Shown piece by piece: positions 1-6,713 of a stretch of 6,820 nt of DNA (the stretch's first letter is position 1; the number at the start of each line of letters is the position of its first letter). The DNA is taken from contig USCM01000107.1 of assembly GCA_900553155.1 (NCBI GenBank), forward strand, positions 1-6,820, written 5' to 3'. The notes below the pieces were generated by a model, which saw only the letters and a list, made by a program, of their open reading frames with translations, made no database searches and had not been told where the DNA came from. Source of the stretch: an uncultured Prevotella sp. GTDB lineage: Bacteria; Bacteroidota; Bacteroidia; Bacteroidales; Bacteroidaceae. The translations under genes were made by a program, and so were the position numbers.

Positions 1-55
1 TTTTTCATCATTATCGTCACTATGAGGGTCTACGTCTGCTACCCTCTGTCTGTGA
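1..55. other. left-edge segment not continuing the SusC reading frame
   Basis: In the frame used by the receptor gene, a TGA lies at 53-55 and another in-frame reading cannot be extended to base 1. The other two + frames translate without receptor-like sequence: one reaches a stop at 64-66, the other runs through but loses similarity. On the - strand the first ~70 bases are open in one frame, with an acidic stretch (DPHSDDNDEK), but this is too short to call a gene. A 6-bp inverted repeat, GAGGGT at 24-29 and ACCCTC at 41-46, is present. The segment may be a contig-edge artefact, a frameshifted piece of the receptor, or a rearrangement junction. Confidence 0.45.
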
Positions 56-1744
56 CTCGAAATTAATTCAGCAGACCCTAATTATACAGGAACTACTCAG
101 ACCTTGCAGGACCCTACACAGGAAAAGTCGTACTTCAAGCAGACTTCGTCTCGCACCGACTTCTACAGCGTGTCGGGCTTCCTCAACGGTCATAAGACCT
201 TTGCCGGCAAGCACAACACCAGTCTGACGCTTGGCGCTCAGTACGAGCTTAAGGACAACGAGATGTTTGGAGCAAGCTACACCGACATCCTCGACGGACT
301 CGACGTTATCAACGGCAACGGCACCCTTACACTGACAGGCGACGAGAAGAACACTTATCGCAACGCCATCATGTCTTACTTCGGACGCTTGAACTACGAC
401 TTCGACTCAAAGTATCTGCTCGAATTCAACGGCCGTTACGACGGCAGCTCGAAGTTTTTGCCTGAGAATCGCTGGGCTTTCTTCTGGGGAACCTCTATAG
501 GATGGCGTATCAACGAGGAAGCTTTCCTTAAGAATGTAAAGTGGCTGAGCAACCTTAAGCTGCGTGCGTCGTACGCCGAGATGGGCTCGCAGAGCGGTAT
601 CGACAACTACGATGGCTACCAGTTCTACAACCTCCATACGCTCAACGGCGCTTATGTGGGTAGCGACAAGCTTACGTACATCGCCACTAACGGCAAGTTT
701 GCTTCGACAACACGTCAGTGGGAGCGCATCAAGAACTATAACGTGGCTCTCGACTTCGGCTTCCTCAACAATCATCTCACCGGTACTGTGGAGGCATTCC
801 TCAAGAAGAACGACAATATGCTCGTAGCCATTACCTATCCTGCCATACTTGGCGACGCTGCACCTACAGCCAACTCGGGCAAGTTTAAGGACTGGGGCTT
901 TGAGGGAAGCATCAACTACAGCGGTCGTATTGGAGAGGTAGACTATCATGTAGGAGGCAACATCACCTTCACCCGCAACGAGCTTACCGACTTTGGAGGC
1001 ACAAGCGTGCTTAAGTCGGGATATACAAGCACACAGCAGGGCTACTCGTTGAACTCGATCTTCGGTCTGCGTTATGGCGGCAAGATACAGAACGAGGAAC
1101 AGCTTAAGGCTTACCTCAATAAGTATTATGCCAACAACGGCATCAACATGCCGTCCAACCTCCGTGTGGGTGACAATATGTATTGCGACGAAAACGGTGA
1201 CGGCGTGCTCGACTACCGCGACTATATCTACCTCGGAAGCGACTCGCCAGAGATAAGCTACTCGTTCAACGCTGGCGCATCATGGAAGGGCATCGACTTC
1301 AACATCGTGTTCCAAGGCTCAGCCAACCGCTTTGTATATCGTGGTATAGACTCTTGGACAGTGCCATTCCGCTCGCTCTATATGAACAGTACAACATCGA
1401 GCTTTGGCAACACATGGAGCGTGGACAACCCTAACGCCTACTATGCACCGTACACAACGGATGCCAATATCATCAACTATAACTACCAGGCCAACTCGCT
1501 TACGGCTCAGGACGGACGATACATCCGTCTTAAGAACCTCACCATTGGCTACAGCCTCCCGGCACAGGTGCTTAAGAAGATAGGCTTTGTAAATGCCGCC
1601 CGCATCTACTTCACTGGCGAGGACCTTTGGGAGAGTACCAAGATATCGGATGGTTGGGATCCTGAGGCAAAGCGCAATGCAAGTGGAACACAGCGTTATC
1701 CTTTCACAAGAAACTTCACGTTTGGAATGAACCTGACCTTTTAA
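56..1744 (+). CDS. SusC/RagA family TonB-linked outer membrane transporter, 5'-truncated
   Basis: This is the C-terminal part (~562 residues) of a SusC-like TonB-dependent receptor, which imports oligosaccharides across the outer membrane as a complex with a SusD lipoprotein. Full-length family members are about 1000 residues, so the signal peptide, carboxypeptidase-like domain and plug are missing. Numbering from base 56, family hallmarks seen are YFGRLNYDF (~108), the RYDGSSKF...GWRI block (~127-152), the WERIKNYNVALDFGF segment (~residues 222-236), a DENGDGVLD loop (378-386) followed by YLGSDSPE and a WKGIDFNIVFQG strand, and a typical end in FGMNLTF with an aromatic last residue. The open frame begins after TGA at 53-55. 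No ATG is convincing; a TTG at 104 is only an internal leucine codon, because homologous-looking sequence (INSADPNYTGTTQ) continues upstream of it. The gene precedes a susD-type gene by 90 bases, the canonical order. The 5' end is either broken or an assembly edge; the family assignment is very secure. Confidence 0.93.
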   Translation, partial: LEINSADPNYTGTTQTLQDPTQEKSYFKQTSSRTDFYSVSGFLNGHKTFAGKHNTSLTLGAQYELKDNEMFGASYTDILDGLDVINGNGTLTLTGDEKNTYRNAIMSYFGRLNYDFDSKYLLEFNGRYDGSSKFLPENRWAFFWGTSIGWRINEEAFLKNVKWLSNLKLRASYAEMGSQSGIDNYDGYQFYNLHTLNGAYVGSDKLTYIATNGKFASTTRQWERIKNYNVALDFGFLNNHLTGTVEAFLKKNDNMLVAITYPAILGDAAPTANSGKFKDWGFEGSINYSGRIGEVDYHVGGNITFTRNELTDFGGTSVLKSGYTSTQQGYSLNSIFGLRYGGKIQNEEQLKAYLNKYYANNGINMPSNLRVGDNMYCDENGDGVLDYRDYIYLGSDSPEISYSFNAGASWKGIDFNIVFQGSANRFVYRGIDSWTVPFRSLYMNSTTSSFGNTWSVDNPNAYYAPYTTDANIINYNYQANSLTAQDGRYIRLKNLTIGYSLPAQVLKKIGFVNAARIYFTGEDLWESTKISDGWDPEAKRNASGTQRYPFTRNFTFGMNLTF

Positions 1745-1747
1745 GGG

Positions 1748-1779
1748 AAAAGTGAAAAGTGAAAAGTGAAAAGTGAAAA
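1748..1779. repeat. four perfect tandem heptamers (AAAAGTG) between susC- and susD-like genes
   Basis: Four exact head-to-tail copies of AAAAGTG occupy 1748-1775, followed by AAAA. Degenerate relatives of the same unit (AATAGTG, AAAGGGT, AAAAAGT) continue to about 1820, so most of the 90-base gap is heptameric and purine-rich. The array starts 4 bases after the stop codon of the receptor gene and ends well before the ATG at 1835. Its role is unknown. It would lie in the mRNA between two co-transcribed genes, and copy-number change by slippage would alter spacing without altering protein. There is no SD sequence before the ATG; the immediate leader is A-rich, as is usual in Bacteroidetes. Confidence 0.85.
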
Positions 1780-1834
1780 ATCCAATAGTGAAAGGGTAAA
1801 AAGTAAAAAGGTAAAACAGTAAATAGAACAAAGT

Positions 1835-3592
1835 ATGAAATCATATATTAAATCAATAAAGCTTGCTTGTATGGCAATGGCAAGTATGGCAATGGTCAGT
1901 TGTCTCGACTTCTCGCCAGAGGCGCAGATGAACGACGACAGCGTATGGTCGAAGGCTAACAACTTCCAGCTCTTTGCCAACCAGTTCTATGGTTACACCC
2001 ACGACATACAGAGTGGTGCAAGCTATCAGTATGCCGTAAGCGACGGCCCTCACAGCGATACGCGCAGCGACCTTATCGCAGGTGCCAATGTCAACGTTTA
2101 TAGCCAAGGTACCAACACCATTCCGCAGAGCGACGGCAACTATACTACATTGTATAGACAGATATACTATACCAACTTGCTGCTTAAGAAGGCTGCATCG
2201 TTTGACAATAAGGAGGCTATCGCGGTGCCGGTGGCAGAGGCTAAGTTCTTCCGTGCCTACTGCTACTTCGAGTTGGTACAGCTCTATGGCAACGTCATTC
2301 TTCTGACAGAGCCGGTGGATATGGACTCGCCTAAGATGAACGCACAGCGCGACGACCGCTCATTAGTTATCGACCAGTGTGTAAAGGACCTTCAGGAGGC
2401 AGCCAAGGATCTGCCCGAGACGGTTAGCGAGGCAGGACGTCTTACATGCGATGCCGCCAACGCAATGCTGTCGCGTGTGGCTCTGTACGAGGCAACATGG
2501 CAGAAGTTCCACACAGGCGGTGCCGATGCCACTACCAATTCGGAGCGTGTGACATCCCTGCTCAACACTGCCAAGACAGCTGCCAAGGCTGTTATGGAGG
2601 GCAAGCGCTACAAGCTGTTCTACAGCGACAAGCTCGGTACAGAGAGCTATCGCTATATGTTCATCCTTGAGGACGAGAAGTGCAACCCTGCCGGACTGAC
2701 CACAAAGGACAACACCGAGTACATCCTTGCACGCCGCCATAAGGCTACAGATGGTGTAAACCTTAACATTACTAAGGCTTATCTCACCAACGCTGTATAT
2801 CCTACCCGCAAGCTTGCCAATATGTACGTATGCCAGAACGGTCTGCCTATAACCTACAACGGCACAACCAACGCCATGTTCAAGGGCTACGACAAGGCTA
2901 CATCCGAGTATCAGAACCGCGACAACCGTATGCTCACCACCCTTGCACCAAGTGGCACAAAGGTGTGGGACAACACCATAGACCACTGCCGCACAGCGTG
3001 GGACGACTCTGACCTTGCACGTGCCAAGGAGGTGGGAGTAACAGTCAACAGCGGATATCAGACACACAAGTGGGCTGTGGAGCGCCATGTGGCAGACCGC
3101 TTCGAGTGCATGGACTTCCCTGTAATACGTTATGCAGAGGTGTTGCTCAACTTTGCTGAGGCCGTATACGAGCTTCAGGGACGCATCTCCGACTCGGACC
3201 TCGACAAGAGCCTCAACCTTGTTCGTCTGCGTTCAAACCCCAATATGGTTAAGCTTAGCAACGCGCTGGTCGACAACAACGGCCTCAGTATGCGTGAGGA
3301 GATTCGCCGCGAACGCACCGTAGAGCTTACCTTCGAGGGATTCCGCATCGACGACCTCAAGCGTTGGGCTACCGCTCCGGTGGAGATGCCACAGGATCAG
3401 CTTGGCGTTAAGTGGAAAGGAACACAGTTTGAGACACTTTGGGCTAACCAGAGCCGTCAGCTCAACAGCGAGGGCTGCATCATCATGTACGACAACCGCA
3501 AGTGGGACGACAAGCTCTACCTCTATCCGCTGCCTTCAGACCAGCTGCAGCTCAACCCTAACATCGGACAGAACCCGGGCTGGGAGAAGTAA
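1835..3592 (+). CDS. SusD/RagB family nutrient-binding outer membrane lipoprotein
   Basis: This is the surface lipoprotein that caps the SusC barrel and captures glycan for import. Residues 1-22 form a lipoprotein signal peptide, with the lipobox ending MVSC at Cys23. The N-terminal TPR-rich SusD part carries the hallmark FFRAYCYFELVQLYG (138-152). C-terminal RagB/SusD features are RYAEVLLNFAEA (432 on), a VRLRSNPN segment, the conserved block from MREEIRRERTVELTFEGFR (486-504) to DLKRW (507-511), and LYPLP (563-567) followed by NPNIGQNPGW near the end. The length of 585 residues is normal for the family. The ATG at 1835 is chosen because it directly precedes the basic n-region (MKSYIKSIK) of the signal peptide. 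The gene is 90 bases after the SusC-like gene and 63 before the next lipoprotein, consistent with one operon. The ligand cannot be read from the sequence; the lyase downstream suggests a uronic-acid glycan (inference). Confidence 0.96.
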   Translation: MKSYIKSIKLACMAMASMAMVSCLDFSPEAQMNDDSVWSKANNFQLFANQFYGYTHDIQSGASYQYAVSDGPHSDTRSDLIAGANVNVYSQGTNTIPQSDGNYTTLYRQIYYTNLLLKKAASFDNKEAIAVPVAEAKFFRAYCYFELVQLYGNVILLTEPVDMDSPKMNAQRDDRSLVIDQCVKDLQEAAKDLPETVSEAGRLTCDAANAMLSRVALYEATWQKFHTGGADATTNSERVTSLLNTAKTAAKAVMEGKRYKLFYSDKLGTESYRYMFILEDEKCNPAGLTTKDNTEYILARRHKATDGVNLNITKAYLTNAVYPTRKLANMYVCQNGLPITYNGTTNAMFKGYDKATSEYQNRDNRMLTTLAPSGTKVWDNTIDHCRTAWDDSDLARAKEVGVTVNSGYQTHKWAVERHVADRFECMDFPVIRYAEVLLNFAEAVYELQGRISDSDLDKSLNLVRLRSNPNMVKLSNALVDNNGLSMREEIRRERTVELTFEGFRIDDLKRWATAPVEMPQDQLGVKWKGTQFETLWANQSRQLNSEGCIIMYDNRKWDDKLYLYPLPSDQLQLNPNIGQNPGWEK

Positions 3593-3593
3593 G

Positions 3594-3628
3594 GTAAGTG
3601 AAGAGTGAAGAACGAAGAGTGAAAAATT
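3594..3628. repeat. degenerate tandem heptamers (AAGAGTG type) between susD-like and lipoprotein genes
   Basis: Starting one base after the susD-like stop codon, four heptamers stand in phase: GTAAGTG, AAGAGTG, AAGAACG and AAGAGTG (3594-3621), followed by AAAAATT. The unit is the same type as the AAAAGTG array before the susD-like gene and sits in the same place, immediately after a stop codon. No such array occurs in the third gap (5201-5268). The function is unknown; these may be members of a dispersed intergenic repeat family. Confidence 0.65.
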
Positions 3629-3655
3629 CATTTGCTGATTTAAAATTATAAGACA

Positions 3656-5200
3656 ATGAAACGAAATAATAATAAGATATACATCATGATGCTGATGATG
3701 GGTTTAGCTACAGCAGCCATGACATCATGCAGCGACGACAATGAGGGAGGCAATCTCTACTCGGCTGTCATTCCGTCTAAGGTAGAGTTCAATTTGCCTG
3801 AGGCTCAGCAGCAACTCGTCTATACCGACGCCACTGGCGCCAAGTGTCTGCCCTTGGTTAAGGGCGAGACACTGCAACTACAGTATACAATGACACCAGA
3901 GGACGTTACCTATAACGATGTGCAGTGGACGTCGTCTAATGTCGACTTTGCCACCGTCAGCGACCAGGGACTTGTAACCGCAGTCAACGGCGACGGCTAC
4001 TCAATAGTGCAGGTGGCCCCAGTGGGATTGCACGAGGGTAGCGGCATCAATGCCAACCTCAAGGTTGTGGTGTCGTCGGAGATGCGCAAGGCTACAGCCA
4101 TCACCGTTACATCTACCTCTACAGAGGTTTATGCAGGCGACACTCTGCACTTCTGCGCCTTCATTGCTCCCGACAATTCTACATATAAGACGGTTAAGTG
4201 GAGCGTAGACAACGAAGCAGCAGCTTCTATCGACCCTATGACAGGCATCCTTACAGCCAAGCAAGCCGAAGCATCAACAACACCTGTAAAGGTTATTGCA
4301 ACGGCTCTTGACGGCTCGGGCGTTGTAGGCGAGAAGAGTGTAAACGTCAAGAAGATAGTATCGCCGGAGAGTGTGGCTATCGACCAGACCTTCTCGGCAG
4401 CCAACGGCTACGAGTGTGCCTTGAACGAGCAGACGCTCAACCTTGGCTTCACCACAGTTCCTGCCGAGTGTACAACCTCGCTTCTTAAGTGGACATCAAG
4501 CGACGAGTCGATTGCTACGGTCGACGCAGGTGTCGTTAGTTTCAAGGGATTCGGCAAGGTTACTATCACCGCAGCCACACCCGACGGCAAGACAAGCAGC
4601 ATCGAGCTGAATATACCTTGCGGCTTAGTGCGCGAGACCTACCGCAATGAGAACCACTACAGCTTCCGTCCAGCCAATGCATCTACTAAGTATACATGGG
4701 GCAACGGCTTCCTAACCGTAACTACAGCAGCAACCAATGCCACAACACAGCGTGCCGACCTTAAGTGGTACGACCTGCCGCTTACTCTCCATGCAGGCAA
4801 CTATCCGGTGCTCGCCATTAAGATAGAGGATGCCAAGGACCTCGGCATCGGTGTTAAAAGCCGCAACTTAAATATGGATGCTGTGGGCAAGAGCGAGAGC
4901 GGCAAGGAGTATAAGGCGCTCGGTGGCGGCAACAACAAGTGGAGCAACGAGCTTAAGTGTGCCGATGGCAGCCGTGTATTCATCTACGATCTCTCTAAGG
5001 TGGCGTTCGGTACAGGCGGTGTGGCTCCTACCAACGAGTCGATATCGTTCAGCATCTTCCAGCTTAAGTATGCCGACATCAAGACCATCGACCACAGCTT
5101 CAACTACAAGGTGTACTGGATGCAGACCTTCAAGAGTGTTGCCGATGTAGAGAACTATGTAAAGAAGGTGGACCATGTGGAATACGACGTGGTGAAGTAG
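3656..5200 (+). CDS. surface glycan-binding lipoprotein with three Ig-like (Big2-type) repeats and a C-terminal DUF4979-like domain
   Basis: The signal peptide is residues 1-24, with lipobox AMTSC at Cys25. The next residues, SDDNE, are acidic and resemble the Bacteroidetes surface-export signal, so an outward-facing lipoprotein is likely. Three tandem bacterial Ig-like repeats of ~90-100 residues follow. Each has a W-[TS]-[SV] strand (VQWTSSN with W91, VKWSVDN with W182, LKWTSSD with W279) and a later TV/SI...G-x-[VL] segment, spanning roughly 38-137, 141-232 and 236-320. Residues 323-514 form a separate domain with Tyr- and Trp-rich beta motifs (LHAGNYPVLAIKI around 383, FSIFQLKYADI, VYWMQTFKSV at 486-495). 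This resembles DUF4979 domains recalled from PUL lipoproteins, but from memory only. Position after susC/susD and before the lyase is where surface glycan-binding proteins (SusE/SusF role) are encoded, so it probably binds the PUL substrate or positions it for the lyase. No catalytic motif is seen. The ATG at 3656 is favoured by the following MKRNNNK n-region. Confidence 0.8.
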   Translation: MKRNNNKIYIMMLMMGLATAAMTSCSDDNEGGNLYSAVIPSKVEFNLPEAQQQLVYTDATGAKCLPLVKGETLQLQYTMTPEDVTYNDVQWTSSNVDFATVSDQGLVTAVNGDGYSIVQVAPVGLHEGSGINANLKVVVSSEMRKATAITVTSTSTEVYAGDTLHFCAFIAPDNSTYKTVKWSVDNEAAASIDPMTGILTAKQAEASTTPVKVIATALDGSGVVGEKSVNVKKIVSPESVAIDQTFSAANGYECALNEQTLNLGFTTVPAECTTSLLKWTSSDESIATVDAGVVSFKGFGKVTITAATPDGKTSSIELNIPCGLVRETYRNENHYSFRPANASTKYTWGNGFLTVTTAATNATTQRADLKWYDLPLTLHAGNYPVLAIKIEDAKDLGIGVKSRNLNMDAVGKSESGKEYKALGGGNNKWSNELKCADGSRVFIYDLSKVAFGTGGVAPTNESISFSIFQLKYADIKTIDHSFNYKVYWMQTFKSVADVENYVKKVDHVEYDVVK

Positions 5201-5256
5201 AAACTCCATGAGTTGCCCATTACGTATATATCACAGCAATTCCGTATTCTTAATAA

Positions 5257-5261
5257 AAGGA
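5257..5261 (+). promoter_or_regulatory. Shine-Dalgarno-like AAGGA before the lyase gene
   Basis: AAGGA lies 7 bases before the ATG at 5269, a good spacing for ribosome binding. The two upstream complete genes have only A-rich leaders without such a motif. It supports the ATG at 5269, but SD sequences contribute little in most Bacteroidetes, so it may be a chance match in an A-rich stretch. Confidence 0.4.
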
Positions 5262-5268
5262 AACAACA

Positions 5269-6666
5269 ATGAACAAGAAATGTTTAATCATAGCAGGTAT
5301 GGCAGCACTCGTGTTGCTGCCAACCTCTTGTAGAGAGAACGAGTTTGGCTCTGTAGACCTTACAATGCCCACCACTCCTACAACACCCGATGTAGATGCT
5401 ACATACACATTCAACCATCCTTGCGCCATGTACACGGCAGACGACTTTGCACGTGTCAAGGCAGAGTTGGATGGCAACACAATCCCGGAGGTAACGCAAG
5501 CCTTCGCGGCATTGAAGGCCAGTCCTTACTCGTCGCTGTCGCGTATGCCCGAGCCACAGGAGCTTATCGTACGTGGCGACCCTAAGGGCACCGGTATCGA
5601 CAAGGAGAATTATGCATACGCCATGCGCGATGCTGCAGCTGCCTATCAGACGGCTCTTATATGGAAGCTTAGTGGCGACGAGGCATACGCCAACAAGGCT
5701 ATAGAGATAATGAATGCCTGGGCTAAGAAGTGTAAGAAGATAGCGTCGAACGATGCCAACCAGGTGCTTGCAGCCGGTGCACAGGGCTACACCTTTGCTT
5801 GTGCTGCCGAGATGATGCTTGGCTACAGTGAATGGAACGCAGGCGATGTGGCTAAGTTTAAGCAGTGGATGCTCGACGTATTTGCCACAAAGAACAAGGA
5901 TTTCCTTGAGCATAAGAATGCTAACACTTGTGCCAAGCACTACTGGAGCAACTGGGACCTCGTGAATATGTGCTCGTATATGGCTATAGGTATTCTTACT
6001 GAGAAGAGCGATATGGTGAACTATGTGGTAAACTACTTCTATAAAGGTCCGGGCAATGGTTGCATCAACTACCTCATCAACGGCGACCTCTTGGCAGACC
6101 CACTTGGTTCGGGAGAGATGCTTGCACAGGATCAGGAGAGCGGACGCGACCAGGGACACGCACAGATGTCGGCAATGGTGACAGCCAACCTTGCCCAGAT
6201 GGCTTACTCGCTGTACGAGCAGAACAAGCTGAATGCCGATGCTGCCAAGCTCGACTTCTTCGCTGCCAACGACAACGCTCTGCTGAAGCTTGGCGAATAT
6301 GTGGCTCTCAGCAATCTGCGCAATGGTTCGGACAATGCAAACAAGGAAGGTCAGTGGCTTGTCGCGGCAGCTAATATGCCGTTCAACAAGTTGGAGTATT
6401 GTGTGGGATGCTCTTGCCGCGACAAGAACCATAGCGCCGTACACACTTCTTTGGCTGACGACGCAGGTCGTGGCTCGGTGCGTCCGGGTTGGGAGATTTA
6501 CTACAACCACTACGCCAAGGTAAAGGGTCTGACCTCAGGCTTTATATATGTAAAGCAGATGGCAGACAAGATGCGACCAGAATGTGGTTCTGGTGACAGC
6601 CGCTATGGCAACAACTCGGGTGCTTTCGACCAGTTGGGATGGAGCACATTGATGTTGTATAGATAA
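5269..6666 (+). CDS. alginate-lyase-like polysaccharide lyase lipoprotein (PF05426 type, possibly CAZy PL38)
   Basis: This is a predicted (alpha/alpha)-barrel polysaccharide lyase that would cleave uronic-acid glycans by beta-elimination. The signal peptide ends LPTSC at Cys21, followed by RENEFG and a Pro/Thr-rich linker (~32-42, TMPTTPTTPD), so the enzyme is membrane-anchored on a tether. The alpha-helical catalytic region spans ~46-465 and starts with HPCAMYTADDFARVKAEL. Family-like motifs are YAMRDAAAAYQTALIWKLSGDE, then AKHYWSNWDL (His224, Trp226, Asn228, Trp229), ESGRDQGHAQM (Arg293, His297) and RPGWEIYYNHY (Trp408, Tyr411, Tyr412, Tyr415). His224, Arg293, His297 and the late tyrosines are the best candidates for catalysis or substrate contact by analogy with alginate-lyase folds; no exact assignment is possible here. 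Unusual is a CxxCxC cluster at Cys378, Cys381 and Cys383. Known activities in related families include alginate (poly-mannuronate) and glucuronan lysis; heparinoid lyases are a less likely alternative. It is the last gene of the operon, with tandem TAA stops (6664-6669) just before the terminator. Family confidence is high, substrate low. Confidence 0.83.
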   Translation: MNKKCLIIAGMAALVLLPTSCRENEFGSVDLTMPTTPTTPDVDATYTFNHPCAMYTADDFARVKAELDGNTIPEVTQAFAALKASPYSSLSRMPEPQELIVRGDPKGTGIDKENYAYAMRDAAAAYQTALIWKLSGDEAYANKAIEIMNAWAKKCKKIASNDANQVLAAGAQGYTFACAAEMMLGYSEWNAGDVAKFKQWMLDVFATKNKDFLEHKNANTCAKHYWSNWDLVNMCSYMAIGILTEKSDMVNYVVNYFYKGPGNGCINYLINGDLLADPLGSGEMLAQDQESGRDQGHAQMSAMVTANLAQMAYSLYEQNKLNADAAKLDFFAANDNALLKLGEYVALSNLRNGSDNANKEGQWLVAAANMPFNKLEYCVGCSCRDKNHSAVHTSLADDAGRGSVRPGWEIYYNHYAKVKGLTSGFIYVKQMADKMRPECGSGDSRYGNNSGAFDQLGWSTLMLYR

Positions 6667-6675
6667 TAAGATTAT

Positions 6676-6713
6676 GGGAGATATGGCAATAGGCTGTATC
6701 TCCCTTCTTTTTT
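6676..6713 (+). terminator. Rho-independent terminator ending the PUL operon
   Basis: GGGAGATA (6676-6683) pairs with TATCTCCC (6697-6704). The stem extends inward through two G-U wobbles and two G-C pairs (6684-6687 with 6693-6696), giving about 12 pairs around the loop AATAG. A T-rich run, TTCTTTTTT (6705-6713), follows immediately. It begins 9 bases after the lyase stop codon at 6664-6666, so it closes transcription of the + strand operon. Confidence 0.93.

Noticed and set aside
24..46. GAGGGT/ACCCTC inverted repeat near the left edge as a terminator or recombination site
   Set aside because: The stem is only 6 bp with an 11-base loop, no T-run follows, and no second copy is visible in the window.
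104..106. TTG as the start codon of the SusC-like protein
   Set aside because: The frame is open back to 56 with receptor-like residues, there is no ribosome-binding signal or signal peptide, and the family needs about 500 more N-terminal residues. It is an internal leucine codon.
1748..1820. Heptamer array as a CRISPR array or origin iterons
   Set aside because: Units are 7 bp, directly adjacent without spacers, and purine-only in character; no cas, rep or other supporting gene is present.
2363..3088. Open frame on the - strand (about 240 codons) opposite the susD-like gene
   Set aside because: Its product is low-complexity (Val, Cys, Leu rich) and mirrors the codon use of a clearly recognised SusD-family gene, so it is a shadow frame.
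5202..5214. AACTC-CAT-GAGTT hairpin after the Ig-repeat lipoprotein gene as an internal terminator
   Set aside because: A 5-bp AT-leaning stem with a 3-base loop and no T-run is too weak to terminate; it may be chance.
5284..6510. Long open frame on the - strand (about 400 codons) opposite the lyase gene
   Set aside because: It lies entirely inside a well-supported lyase gene; its translation is rich in Val, His and Cys with no recognisable domain or signal. It is explained by the codon bias of the + strand gene.
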